This document shows, in pieces, positions 35,018 through 44,153 of a stretch of 64,000 bases of DNA. A program made the translations under genes and the position numbers. How positions within the stretch are numbered: the stretch's first letter is position 1; each line of letters begins with the position of its first letter. The notes beneath the pieces were generated by a model. That model ran no database searches. It saw only the letters and a program-made list of their open reading frames with translations, and was not told the DNA's origin. Source of the DNA: Bacillota bacterium (GTDB taxonomy: Bacteria > Bacillota > Negativicutes > Sporomusales > UBA7701); assembly GCA_023415775.1 (NCBI GenBank), contig JAEZJM010000027.1:1-64000 (forward strand). Direction: 5' to 3'.

Positions 35018-36091
35018 ATGGTCGACATCGCCGTTACCAGGGTTGCGACCCCGAAAGCGCTGCCGGACGCCGACAAACTCGGTTTCGGGCAGTATTTCAC
35101 CGACCACATGTTTGAGATGGATTATCAGACCGGCAAGGGTTGGTATAATCCGCGCGTAGTACCTTACGAGGAATTTTCCCTTTTCCCCGCCGCCATGGTG
35201 CTGCACTATGGCCAGGCCATCTTCGAAGGGATGAAGGCTTTCCGCACCGAAGAGGGCGTGATTAACGTCTTCCGGCCGCTCGACTACCTGAACCGCTTCA
35301 ACCGCTCGGCCGACATTATCTGCATCCCGAACACCGCGGTGGATGTCGTCCACGCCGGTCTTAATAAGCTTCTCGAAATCGACAAACGCTGGGTCCCGGC
35401 CAAGCATGGCACGGCGCTCTATATCCGCCCCTTTATCATCGCCACCGATCCGTATGTCGGCGTGAAATCCTCCGATACATACAAGCTGTTCATCATCCTT
35501 TCCCCGGTGGGCGCTTATTACGCCGCCGGCTTTAACCCCGTCGGCATCAAGGTGGAGGACAAATTTGTCCGCGCCGTTCCCGGCGGCATCGGTGAGGCCA
35601 AGACGCCGGGCAACTACGCCGCCAGCCTGCGCGCCCAGGTCGAGGCCAAGAAGGAAGGCTACGCCCAGGTGCTGTGGCTGGATGGCGTCGAGCGCAAGTA
35701 TGTCGAGGAAGTCGGCACGATGAACATTTTCTTCAAGATCAAGGGCGAGCTGATCACCCCCGCCCTGAACGGCAGCATTCTCGGCGGCATCACCCGCCGC
35801 ACCGTTCTCGAGTTGGCCAAGGACTGGGGCGTGAAGGCGACCGAACGGCAGATTTCCATCGACGAGGTCTTTGCGGCCCATGCCAAGGGCGAGCTCGAGG
35901 AGGTCTTCGGTTCGGGGACGGCCGCTGTCATTTCGCCGGTCGGCGAACTGTCGTGGAAGGGTCAGAAGCTCGTCATCAACGACAACAAGACCGGTCCTTT
36001 CTCCCAGAAGCTCTTCGACCACGTCGCCGGGCTTCAGTACGGCACGGTGGCCGACAAGTTCGGCTGGGTGGAAAAGGTGGCTAAGGTTTAA
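35018..36091 (+). CDS. ilvE: Branched-chain amino acid aminotransferase
   Basis: A protein of 357 residues, fold-type IV PLP aminotransferase. The ATG at 35018 is preferred over an upstream in-frame ATG because GAAGGGGG precedes it and the extra residues are not conserved. The PLP lysine is in EAKTPGNYAAS near residue 196, as in the long (eukaryote-like) IlvE group. It interconverts Val, Leu and Ile with their keto acids. It closes the cluster and is followed by a terminator. Confidence 0.95.
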   Translation: MVDIAVTRVATPKALPDADKLGFGQYFTDHMFEMDYQTGKGWYNPRVVPYEEFSLFPAAMVLHYGQAIFEGMKAFRTEEGVINVFRPLDYLNRFNRSADIICIPNTAVDVVHAGLNKLLEIDKRWVPAKHGTALYIRPFIIATDPYVGVKSSDTYKLFIILSPVGAYYAAGFNPVGIKVEDKFVRAVPGGIGEAKTPGNYAASLRAQVEAKKEGYAQVLWLDGVERKYVEEVGTMNIFFKIKGELITPALNGSILGGITRRTVLELAKDWGVKATERQISIDEVFAAHAKGELEEVFGSGTAAVISPVGELSWKGQKLVINDNKTGPFSQKLFDHVAGLQYGTVADKFGWVEKVAKV

Positions 36092-36100
36092 TATCAGCAG

Positions 36101-36130
36101 TGCCTCCCGGAGAGCATCCGGGAGGCATCT
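36101..36130 (+). terminator. Hairpin terminator after ilvE
   Basis: TGCCTCCCGG (36101-36110) pairs perfectly with CCGGGAGGCA (36118-36127) around a seven-base loop. The T run behind it is poor (TCTCCATTT), so it may end transcription with help from a factor. Confidence 0.7.
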
Positions 36131-36260
36131 CCATTTCCGGTTGCGCTAAAGCAACTTTGGTCAATTGGAATTATTTTTCCGGTGTGTTTTGGCCTTGTTA
36201 AAGGTTTTTGCCATTTTCGGATAGAATAGTGATAGCGATTACGGTTAAGGTGGTTCCGCC

Positions 36261-37079
36261 ATGCTGCTTCAGGTAAGGGGGATAATTTCGACCATCGGGT
36301 GGCGCGATATTTTCGATATCCTCCTGGTGGCCGTGCTGCTGTATAAGCTGTATATGATGATCAAGGACACTCGGGCCCTCACGCTGCTGAAGGGCCTGGT
36401 CGTGTTGCTCGTCGCCACTCTGGTGAGTAAATGGCTTGGCTTGAACGTGATCAACTGGTTGCTGCAGAAGTCGATGACGGTGGTGCTTGTGGCGCTGCCG
36501 ATCGTTTTCCAGCCCGAACTCCGCCGGGCGCTGGAGCAGCTCGGACGCGGCCGCCTGTTCGGCAGGAGCGCCTTCCTCAACGAGGAGGAGGCCCAGAGCC
36601 TGCTGGAGGAGACGGTCAAGGCGGTGTCCGTGCTCGCCAAGAACAAGATCGGCGCCCTGCTCGTTTTTGAGCGGGAGATGCGCCTCAACGATTACGTCGA
36701 TACCGGCATCAAGGTCGACGGTATCGTGTCGAGCGAGTTTCTCACCAATATCTTTATTCCCAATTCGCCGCTGCACGACGGGGCGGTCATCGTTCGCGGC
36801 AACCGCGTAACTGCCGCCGGCTGCATCCTGCCTCTGACCGATGACACGAGACTGAGCAAGGAGCTCGGCACCCGCCACCGCGCAGCGATTGGCGTCAGCG
36901 AACAAACCGACGCCACCATCGTGGTGGTGAGCGAGGAGACGGGCATAATCTCGGTGGCCGAGGGCGGCCGCCTGTCCCGCTATGTCGAGCCGGCCAAGCT
37001 CAAGGACTTCCTGCGCCCGCTGTATTTCAGCAAGAGTTCGCCCTTGAGCGACTTCTTCAACTGGAGGTCTTCATCATAA
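36261..37079 (+). CDS. cdaA: Diadenylate cyclase CdaA
   Basis: A protein of 272 residues that makes the second messenger c-di-AMP. Three N-terminal membrane segments (about residues 15-85) are followed by the DAC domain with the DGA motif in LHDGAVIVRGN near residue 173 and RHR in LGTRHRAAIG near residue 204. It overlaps cdaR by one base; CdaR regulates it. With glmM and glmS it forms the widely conserved cdaA-cdaR-glmM unit. Confidence 0.97.
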   Translation: MLLQVRGIISTIGWRDIFDILLVAVLLYKLYMMIKDTRALTLLKGLVVLLVATLVSKWLGLNVINWLLQKSMTVVLVALPIVFQPELRRALEQLGRGRLFGRSAFLNEEEAQSLLEETVKAVSVLAKNKIGALLVFEREMRLNDYVDTGIKVDGIVSSEFLTNIFIPNSPLHDGAVIVRGNRVTAAGCILPLTDDTRLSKELGTRHRAAIGVSEQTDATIVVVSEETGIISVAEGGRLSRYVEPAKLKDFLRPLYFSKSSPLSDFFNWRSSS

Positions 37080-37993
37080 TGGAAGAAGCGCGTGGGAAAA
37101 ATATTACCACGAAAGTTCTCGCCCTTATCCTGGCAGTGGTGCTGTGGCTGTACGTCACCAACGAGCAGAATCCGCCGGTGGAGGCGTCGGTGTCGGTACC
37201 GCTGGAGGTGCGCGGCGTGTCCGATACGCTGGTGGCGGTCGATATGCCCGACGCCGTGCGGGTCAAGGTCCGCGGACCCCGCAGTATTACCGCTGTGCTG
37301 ACGCCGCAGGATCTGAAGGCGTACGTCGATATAAAGGGAGCGAACGAAGGCCGCCATGTAGTCCGCGTTCACGCCCTGGTACCGACCAGCCTTGAATTCA
37401 TCGAGGTACAGCCCGACAAGCTAACTGTGAGGGTGGACAGCAAGGCCAGCCGCACGCTGCCGGTGGAGATCCGCGTGACCGGCACGGCCACGGCCGGAAC
37501 GGTAGTGGCCAAGGCCACGCTCAATCCCCAGCAGGTGACGGTGGAAGGCCCGCGGGCCACCGTCGATTCGGTGGACAGGGTCATCCTGCCCCTCGACCTG
37601 ACGGGCAGGAGCGCCGATTTTACCGCCCAGCTCGCCCCGCTGCTGGTGAACCGCGACGGCCGGGCCGTGGAGGGCGTGACGGTAACCCCCAACAGGATCG
37701 GTGTCGCCGCCAATCTCGCCAAGGGCGTGGACAAGAAGACGGTCGACATCAAGACGATAATCTACGGCGATATGGCCCCCGGCAATGTCCTTAAGTCGGT
37801 GGTGACTACGCCGGTAAGGGTGGAACTGAGCGGCGACGCCAAAGAGCTTGAGAAAGTCGATTTCGTATACACTGAGCCGATCAGCGTAGCTGGCATTAAC
37901 AGGGACACCGAGAAGGAAGTGAAGCTCCAGATCAAAGAGGGGCTGGTGGCGTCGCAGGCGGCGGTTATGGTAAAAATAAGTGTCGGGCGGTAG
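37079..37993 (+). CDS. cdaR: CdaA regulatory protein CdaR (YbbR domains)
   Basis: A protein of 304 residues with one N-terminal membrane segment (KVLALILAVVLWLYV, about residues 12-26) and an extracytoplasmic part made of about three YbbR repeats, recognisable from the repeated pattern of Val-rich strands with PxxVxVxGP (VRVKVRGPRS, VTVEGPRATV). It binds CdaA and tunes c-di-AMP synthesis. Length is shorter than the four-repeat forms of Bacillus. Confidence 0.93.
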   Translation: MEEARGKNITTKVLALILAVVLWLYVTNEQNPPVEASVSVPLEVRGVSDTLVAVDMPDAVRVKVRGPRSITAVLTPQDLKAYVDIKGANEGRHVVRVHALVPTSLEFIEVQPDKLTVRVDSKASRTLPVEIRVTGTATAGTVVAKATLNPQQVTVEGPRATVDSVDRVILPLDLTGRSADFTAQLAPLLVNRDGRAVEGVTVTPNRIGVAANLAKGVDKKTVDIKTIIYGDMAPGNVLKSVVTTPVRVELSGDAKELEKVDFVYTEPISVAGINRDTEKEVKLQIKEGLVASQAAVMVKISVGR

Positions 37994-38039
37994 ACGGAGG
38001 CCGTCGCAAAAGTGCATCTGCCGTGAGGAGTAGATATAT

Positions 38040-39638
38040 TTGCTGAGAATTACAAATTTCCGTGTCGCCGTCGAGGACGACAGCCCTCTGACGGTGCTGG
38101 CGGCGCGGCGGCTCCGTCTGCCGCCCGGCGGTGTGGCGGAGGTGACGATTGTCCGGCGGGCGGTGGACGCCCGCCGTAAGTCTAATATCGGCTTTGTTTA
38201 CACGCTGGACGTGGCGGTCGCGGTCGCCGAGGGGCAGGTGCTGTCCCGGCTGGCCGGCGACCGCGACGTTGCCGCGCGCACGGCAGAGGCGCAACTGCCG
38301 GTGGTTCCCGGCCATAAGCCGCTCGACGCACCCCCGGTGGTGGTGGGCGCCGGCCCGGCCGGGCTTTTTGCCGCGCTGACGCTGGCCGAGCACGGCTACC
38401 GGCCGGTGCTACTGGAGCGCGGCCGCGATGTCGAGGCGCGTACGCGGGATGTAGCCCGCTTCTGGCAGACGGGCGAGTTCGACCCGGCCTCCAACGTTCA
38501 GTTCGGCGAGGGCGGGGCCGGTACTTTCTCGGACGGCAAGCTGACGACGAGGGTGAACGATCCGTGCTCCGGCCAGGTGCTGGATGCGCTGGTGGCTGCC
38601 GGCGCGCCGCCGGAGATAAAGTACCTCCACAAGCCCCATGTGGGCACCGATAAACTGCGGACGGTGGTGGCCGCTCTGCGGCGGCGCATCGTCGCGGCGG
38701 GCGGGACAGTGGAGTTCGAGAGCCGCGTGACCGACATCGCCGTTGAGGGCGGCGTCCTGACCGGTGTCGTCATTAACGAAAATCGCTATATTCCTGCCAG
38801 CGTCGCTTTGTTCGCCGTCGGCCACAGCGCCCGCGACACGTACGCCATGCTGGCGCGCCGCGGTGTGGCGATGGAGGCAAAGCCCTTCGCCGTCGGGGTT
38901 CGTATCGAGCATCCCCAGGAGCTGATCGACCGGGCCCAGTACGGCGGCCTGGCCGGTCACCCCCGGCTGGGAGCAGCCGACTATGCTCTTGTTTTTCAGG
39001 ACCGGGCCGCCGGACGGACGGCCTATTCGTTCTGCATGTGTCCCGGCGGACTGGTGGTGGCCGCCGCCTCGGAGGAAGGCGGCGTGGTCACCAACGGGAT
39101 GAGCCTGTTCGGTCGCGATTCCGGGAACGCGAATAGTGCCCTTGTCGTAAACGTCGGCCCGGCCGACTTCGGCGGCGGGGCGATGGCCGGGATCGAGTTC
39201 CAGCGCCGCTGGGAGCGGCTGGCCTACGAGGCCGGCGGCCGGACGTACGCCGCGCCTGTGCAGGCTGTGGGCGATTTCCTCGCCGGCAGAACCGGCGGCC
39301 GCGATTTTCTCGCCCCGCCCAGCTACCGCCCGGCTGTCGTTGCCGCCGACCTTGCAGCCTGCCTGCCGCCGGCGGTGGCCGCCACGCTGGCGCGCGCCCT
39401 GCCCGATTTCGGCCGCAGGATCAAGGGGTTTGATAATCCACAGGCGGTGATGACCGGGGTGGAGACGCGGACGAGCGCTCCTCTCCGCTTGGTGCGCGGG
39501 CCGGATTATATGTCGGTGACGGTGGCCGGCCTGGCGCCGGTGGGCGAAGGAGCCGGCTACGCCGGCGGCATAATGAGCGCCGCGCTTGACGGGCTCAATG
39601 CCGCGCTGGCGATAATCAAAGAATATAGACCGCTCTGA
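38040..39638 (+). CDS. FAD-dependent dehydrogenase of unknown substrate (COG2509-like)
   Basis: A protein of 532 residues with a TTG start behind GTGAGGAG. An N-terminal domain of about 95 residues (DDSPLTVLAARRLRLPPG) precedes a Rossmann FAD-binding motif VVGAGPAGLFAALTLAEHG near residue 102. GEGGAGTFSDGKLTTR and the C-terminal EGAGYAGGIMSAALDGLNAA are the hallmarks of this uncharacterised family. It sits between cdaR and glmM, so it is co-expressed with cell-wall precursor synthesis. The substrate is unknown. Confidence 0.9.
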   Translation: MLRITNFRVAVEDDSPLTVLAARRLRLPPGGVAEVTIVRRAVDARRKSNIGFVYTLDVAVAVAEGQVLSRLAGDRDVAARTAEAQLPVVPGHKPLDAPPVVVGAGPAGLFAALTLAEHGYRPVLLERGRDVEARTRDVARFWQTGEFDPASNVQFGEGGAGTFSDGKLTTRVNDPCSGQVLDALVAAGAPPEIKYLHKPHVGTDKLRTVVAALRRRIVAAGGTVEFESRVTDIAVEGGVLTGVVINENRYIPASVALFAVGHSARDTYAMLARRGVAMEAKPFAVGVRIEHPQELIDRAQYGGLAGHPRLGAADYALVFQDRAAGRTAYSFCMCPGGLVVAAASEEGGVVTNGMSLFGRDSGNANSALVVNVGPADFGGGAMAGIEFQRRWERLAYEAGGRTYAAPVQAVGDFLAGRTGGRDFLAPPSYRPAVVAADLAACLPPAVAATLARALPDFGRRIKGFDNPQAVMTGVETRTSAPLRLVRGPDYMSVTVAGLAPVGEGAGYAGGIMSAALDGLNAALAIIKEYRPL

Positions 39639-39654
39639 AGGGAGATAGAGAATT

Positions 39655-40998
39655 TTGGGCAAACTTTTCGGTACCGACGGCGTGCGCGGCCTCGCCAACA
39701 CGGAACTTACCCCCGAGCTTGCTTTCCGCCTCGGCCGGGCGGCGACGTACTGGTTCGGCCGCAATTACCGCCGGCCAACTTTTTTCATCGGCCGGGACAC
39801 CCGCATTTCGGGCGAGATGCTGGAGGCGGCGCTGGCCGCCGGCATATGCTCGGCCGGCGGCGAGGCAGTGCTGTGCGGGGTGGTGCCGACGCCGGCGGTG
39901 GCTTTTTTGGCCCGCAAACATGGCGCACAGGCCGGGGTGGTTATTTCGGCCTCCCATAATCCTTTTCCCGACAACGGGATCAAGTTTTTCGCCGGCAGCG
40001 GCTATAAGCTGCCGGACGCTACCGAGGAAGAGCTGGAGAAGCTGGTGATGGCCGGCAAGGACGAGCTGCCGCGGCCTACGGCCGAGCATATCGGCACCAT
40101 CCGCTACCGCCATGATCTGCTGAAGGAGTATATCGATTACGCACTCAGCACTGTGGACGTGACGTTCGCCGGCCTCAAGATTGTGGTCGACTGCGCCAAC
40201 GGCGCGGCGTTCGAGGCTGCGCCGGCCGTGCTCCGCCACCTCGGGGCGGAAGTAGTCGTCATCAATGATAAGCCCAACGGGGTTAACATCAACAGGGACG
40301 CCGGTTCGACCCACCTGGAGGGATTGCAGCAGGAGGTCATCCTCCGTGGAGCCGATCTCGGCATCGCCCACGACGGCGACGCCGATCGCTGCCTGGCTGT
40401 CGATGAGACGGGCGCGGTCGTGGACGGCGACCAGATGATGGTCATTTGCGCGCTGGAGATGCTCCGGCAGGGCAAGCTGGCCGACAACGTTCTTGTGGCC
40501 ACGGTGATGAGCAACCTGGGGCTTCACCAGGCGGTGAAGAAGGCCGGGGGCAGGGTGGTGGTCACCCCTGTTGGCGACCGCTATGTGCTTGAGGCTATGC
40601 TGACCCACGGCTACGGCCTGGGGGGCGAACAGTCGGGCCACATCATTTTCGGCGCCCTGAGTACGACGGGCGACGGTCTGGTGACCGCCCTGCAGCTTAT
40701 CGCCGCAAAAGTCCGCGCCGGGCGGAGGCTGTCGGAGCTGGCCACGGCCATGACCCGCTTCCCGCAGGTGCTTGTCAATGTGAGGGTAAAAAGCAAGGCC
40801 GGCTGGCAGGATAACGAGACTATCACCGCCGCCATCGCCGCCGCCGAGAAGGCGCTCGGCGAGGACGGACGGGTGCTGGTCCGCCCGTCGGGCACCGAGC
40901 CGCTTATCAGGGTGATGGCCGAGGGACCGTCCCAGCCGGAGCTGGAGAGTCTCGTCGAACGGGTGGCCGCCGTCATCAGCCGGGAACTGGGAAGTTGA
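39655..40998 (+). CDS. glmM: Phosphoglucosamine mutase
   Basis: A protein of 447 residues with a TTG start. It converts glucosamine-6-phosphate to glucosamine-1-phosphate on the way to UDP-GlcNAc. The phosphoserine is in ISASHNPFPDNGIK near residue 100, the metal loop is DGDADRC and the sugar loop is GEQSGHI. CdaA is known to bind GlmM in other Bacillota, which fits the cluster. Confidence 0.97.
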   Translation: MGKLFGTDGVRGLANTELTPELAFRLGRAATYWFGRNYRRPTFFIGRDTRISGEMLEAALAAGICSAGGEAVLCGVVPTPAVAFLARKHGAQAGVVISASHNPFPDNGIKFFAGSGYKLPDATEEELEKLVMAGKDELPRPTAEHIGTIRYRHDLLKEYIDYALSTVDVTFAGLKIVVDCANGAAFEAAPAVLRHLGAEVVVINDKPNGVNINRDAGSTHLEGLQQEVILRGADLGIAHDGDADRCLAVDETGAVVDGDQMMVICALEMLRQGKLADNVLVATVMSNLGLHQAVKKAGGRVVVTPVGDRYVLEAMLTHGYGLGGEQSGHIIFGALSTTGDGLVTALQLIAAKVRAGRRLSELATAMTRFPQVLVNVRVKSKAGWQDNETITAAIAAAEKALGEDGRVLVRPSGTEPLIRVMAEGPSQPELESLVERVAAVISRELGS

Positions 40999-41065
40999 CC
41001 CGCGGGCCCAGTTATATTAAAATAGGATTGTATACGGGCAAGGGAGCACGGTTGTGCTCCCTTGC
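40995..41065 (+). promoter_or_regulatory. glmS promoter with 5' hairpin
   Basis: TTGACC (40995-41000), which contains the glmM stop codon, is followed by a 17-base spacer and TAAAAT (41018-41023). Just after the expected start of the transcript is a perfect 12-pair stem with a four-base loop (41038-41049 with 41054-41065). Without a T run it could protect the 5' end of the glmS transcript or act as a weak terminator of glmM transcription. Confidence 0.65.
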
Positions 41066-41171
41066 ATATGTATGTATCCGGGGCGCGGGAAGGAGGCGAA
41101 CGGCGGGCGCGGACCAAGAAACGGGGAGGTGAGGATACGGCGGTTGTTTTTGCAGCACATTAATACCAGAT

Positions 41172-41316
41172 AGCGCTGGCGCTTGCCGCTTGCCGGCAAG
41201 CAGACGAGGGAGAGGTTTATCGAGAATGTCAGCGGATGCCTCTCGGCCAACTGCGGTCGTGAGCAGTCGACAAAACCGCCGGGCGACCGGCGGGACAAAA
41301 CGCACTGCGGCAGATT
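41172..41316 (+). ncRNA. glmS ribozyme/riboswitch
   Basis: The region just before glmS holds the hallmarks of the self-cleaving glmS RNA: the cleavage site A|GCGC at 41172/41173, the conserved AGACGAGGGAGAGGTTTATCGA block (core at 41202-41223), the GCGGATGCCTCTCGG segment at 41232-41246, and the closing P4-P4.1 part ending GCACTGCGGCAG. In the presence of glucosamine-6-phosphate it cleaves its own mRNA and lowers GlmS synthesis. Ends are approximate. Confidence 0.9.
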
Positions 41317-41348
41317 TAATACAGTGACTTTCGGGAGGAATATACCTT

Positions 41349-43178
41349 ATGTGTGGTATTGTCGGATATATCGGTCCCAAGCAAGCGATGCCATTTCTCA
41401 TCGAGGGCCTTAAGAAGCTCGAGTACCGGGGCTACGATTCGGCCGGCATCGCCGTGTTTGACGGCGGCCGGGTGAATGTCGAGAAAAGCGTCGGCCGGCT
41501 GAGCGTTCTGGAGAAGATGGTCGAGCAGCACCCCCTGGAGGGCCACATCGGTATCGGCCACACCCGCTGGGCGACCCACGGGCGCCCCTCGGACGCCAAC
41601 TCGCACCCCCACACCGATTGCACGGGCAAGTTCGTCGTGGTGCACAACGGCATCATCGAAAATTACCTGCATATCAAGGAAAAGCTGATCGCCAAAGGCC
41701 ATAAGTTCACGTCGGAGACCGACACCGAGGTTGTGGCCCATCTGGTCGAGGAGTACTACGAGGGCGACTTCGAGGCGGCCGTGAAGAAGGTGCTGGCGGA
41801 AATCGAAGGCTCCTACGCCCTGGTTTTCCTGTCCCAGTACGAGCCTGACAAGATTATCTGCTCCAAACAGGACAATCCGCTGGTCATCGGTCTGGGCGAG
41901 GGCGAGAATTTCATCGCGTCCGACATCCCGGCTATCATCAACCGCACCCGCCGCACGTACATTCTCAGCGACGGGGAGATGGCGATCGTCACCAGGGATT
42001 CGGCCTGGGTGATGAGCCGGCAGGGTGTGCCGGTGACCAAGAAGGTTTTCGAGGTCCACTGGGATGCCGAGGCGGCCGAAAAGGGCGGCTACGAGCATTT
42101 CATGATCAAGGAGATCTATGAGCAGCCCAAAGCCATCCGCGAGACGACCACCGGGCGCCTGGCCAAGGATGACAGCGGCGTGATCCTCGATGAGCTGAAG
42201 TGGACCAAGGACGACGTTGCCGCCATCAAGAAGGTGGCTATCGTCGCCTGCGGGACCGCTTATCACGCCGGCATCGTCGGCAAGTACTATATCGAGCAGT
42301 TGGCCCGCATCCCGGTCGAGGTCGATGTGGCGTCGGAGTTCCGCTATCGCGCGCCGCTCATCGACGAGCATACGCTGGCCATCGTAATCAGCCAGTCGGG
42401 CGAGACGCTCGATACGCTGGCAGCCCTTAAGGAGGCTAAGAAGCTGGGGGCGCGGACGCTGGCGGTGACGAACGTCGTCGGCTCATCCATCGCCCGCGAG
42501 GCCGACCAGGTCGTCTATACCTGGGCCGGTCCCGAGATCGCCGTTGCCTCGACCAAGGCTTACACCACCCAGCTCATCGGCATGCTGATGCTGGCGGTCT
42601 ACATTGCTTCGCTGCGGGGCGCTATCGGCGCCGACCGGGTCAGGGAGATTATCCGCGGCCTCAAGACGCTGCCCGGCCAGGCTCACGAGATACTCGAGAA
42701 TGTCGAGCCGATCAAGACTTTTGCCCAACAGTACGGTTTCTGCGAGGATGTCTTTTTCATCGGCCGTTCGCTCGACTACGCCGTTGCTCTTGAGGGGTCG
42801 CTCAAGCTCAAGGAAATCTCCTATATCCACGCCGAGGCTTACGCCGCCGGCGAGCTCAAGCACGGCACCCTTGCCCTCATTATCGAGGGGGTGCCGGTGA
42901 TCGCCCTGGCGACCCAGCACGACGTGTATGAGAAGATGCTCAGCAATATCAAGGAGGTCAAGGCGCGGGACGCCGTCGTCATCGGCGTGGCTATGCAGGG
43001 CGACGAGCAGATCGGCAAATATGTCGATCACGCCATCACCATCCCGGCGACCGACAAGTACCTCGCCCCTATCCTCACCGTCATCCCGTTGCAGCTATTG
43101 GCCTACTACGCCGCCGTCACCCGCGGCGCCGACGTCGACAAGCCGCGCAATCTCGCCAAGAGCGTGACGGTGGAATAG
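41349..43178 (+). CDS. glmS: Glutamine-fructose-6-phosphate aminotransferase (isomerising)
   Basis: A protein of 609 residues that makes glucosamine-6-phosphate. The N-terminal glutaminase begins with the catalytic Cys2 (MCGIVGYIG); two SIS domains follow (SQSGETLDTLAALKEAK near residue 348), and the end is the conserved KPRNLAKSVTVE. It is preceded by its ribozyme, so product feedback at the mRNA level is expected. TCGGGAGG lies before the ATG. Confidence 0.98.
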   Translation: MCGIVGYIGPKQAMPFLIEGLKKLEYRGYDSAGIAVFDGGRVNVEKSVGRLSVLEKMVEQHPLEGHIGIGHTRWATHGRPSDANSHPHTDCTGKFVVVHNGIIENYLHIKEKLIAKGHKFTSETDTEVVAHLVEEYYEGDFEAAVKKVLAEIEGSYALVFLSQYEPDKIICSKQDNPLVIGLGEGENFIASDIPAIINRTRRTYILSDGEMAIVTRDSAWVMSRQGVPVTKKVFEVHWDAEAAEKGGYEHFMIKEIYEQPKAIRETTTGRLAKDDSGVILDELKWTKDDVAAIKKVAIVACGTAYHAGIVGKYYIEQLARIPVEVDVASEFRYRAPLIDEHTLAIVISQSGETLDTLAALKEAKKLGARTLAVTNVVGSSIAREADQVVYTWAGPEIAVASTKAYTTQLIGMLMLAVYIASLRGAIGADRVREIIRGLKTLPGQAHEILENVEPIKTFAQQYGFCEDVFFIGRSLDYAVALEGSLKLKEISYIHAEAYAAGELKHGTLALIIEGVPVIALATQHDVYEKMLSNIKEVKARDAVVIGVAMQGDEQIGKYVDHAITIPATDKYLAPILTVIPLQLLAYYAAVTRGADVDKPRNLAKSVTVE

Positions 43179-43210
43179 GGGATAGCGACACAATTTGTGG
43201 TTGTGTTTGT

Positions 43211-43256
43211 GAGTTATAACTACGGTTGTCACTAGTTATAACTACTGTTGTCACAG
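43211..43256. repeat. Two direct repeats with palindromic centres
   Basis: A 22-base unit GTTATAACTAC(G/T)GTTGTCAC occurs twice in tandem (43213-43234, 43235-43256). Each carries the palindrome AGTTATAACT, so two dyad symmetric sites are spaced by two helical turns. The arrangement resembles a paired operator; there is no gene start directly next to it, and it lies between the glmS stop and its terminator. Confidence 0.55.
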
Positions 43257-43288
43257 AAATATAACGTAAAATGTCATAAAAGAAAGGA

Positions 43289-43327
43289 CCCTTTCACTGC
43301 AAAGCCTTGCAGTGAAAGGGTTTTTTC
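43289..43327 (+). terminator. Intrinsic terminator after glmS
   Basis: CCCTTTCACTGCAA (43289-43302) pairs perfectly with TTGCAGTGAAAGGG (43307-43320), followed by TTTTTTCTTTTTT. A very strong terminator; its A/T flanks may serve both directions. Confidence 0.95.
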
Positions 43328-43478
43328 TTTTTTGCATTATACATGCTGAAAAACGCGTGGTATATAAGTGCTTTGCAAGAAGGCTGACAATGGTTATAAG
43401 AAGTGACCTGCCCCCCAAAACCGCGTAGGGGTAATGAGAGTCTGGCGTCTTAGGAAGCCTTTTCGTGAGTCTCGAAAA

Positions 43479-44153
43479 CTAGGTTTTGGACATACTCCTC
43501 CGGGGTACATTTCCGAGGGCAGTGTGAGGTCTCTCGGTATTGTAGCGGATTCGCCATTCTTCAATTAACCGTCTGGCTTCGGTCAAGTCCCGGAACCAAT
43601 GCTCGTTTAGACATTCATCCCGCAGCTTGCCGTTGAAGCTTTCAGAGAAGTCGTTCTGCATAGGACGGCCCGGCTGTATAAATAGCTGGGTGACGGCATG
43701 CTCATAGGCCCACTGATTCACTGCAATGCAGGCAAACTCAGGCCCGTTGTCCGAAAGAATTTCCCGCGGATAACCCCGCTCCTGTGCAAGCCTGTCCAAG
43801 GTTCGAATTACGCGTAGGCCGCCAATAGCTGTGTCTACCTCGCAAGTCAGGCACTCACGAGTGCCTTCGTCGATCACGGTGAGGATGCGAAAGCGCCGGC
43901 CCTGAGCGGTTGAATCATGAACGAAATCCATTGACCATCGTTGGTGGGAAACAAGGCGATAGACACTGGCCTACCTCTGCCGATGGTCGCCGTCTTTTTG
44001 CGCTTCTTTCTACGGACACTAAGTCCTTCCGCTGCATATATCCGCCAGACTTTCTTGTGGTTCCGCAGGCCCGGCGTGCGCTAAAGCTGAATTCGTGTTG
44101 AAGCGTTAAGGCCAGGGGGCGACGATTAGCAGGCTTTACAGCTTTTTTTCTAT
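43479..44153 (-). pseudogene. IS3-family transposase orfB, frameshifted and deleted
   Basis: The C-terminal 150 residues are an rve integrase domain with the DDE triad visible: D in MDFVHDST, D in ILSDNGPEF and E in FSESFNGKLRDE. Upstream, the frame that follows an A-rich slippery stretch (AAAAAAAG, near 44147) gives KKAVKPANRRPLALTLQHEF, the normal start of OrfB. Between them most of the HTH_21 region is missing and two more frame changes are needed to join VWRIYAAEGLSVRRKKRKK to VYRLVSHQRWSMDFVHD. It is non-functional. Confidence 0.85.

Noticed and set aside
32081..36022. A very long open frame (1313 codons) on the minus strand
   Set aside because: It lies antisense to argG, argH and ilvE, which are certain genes. 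GC-rich codon use keeps the opposite frame free of stops; the translation is rich in His, Arg and Leu without any domain.
37990..38035. GCATCTGCCGTGAGGAG before the FAD gene as a fifth copy of the dispersed repeat
   Set aside because: Only a short part resembles the core end; no second end and no inverted arms.
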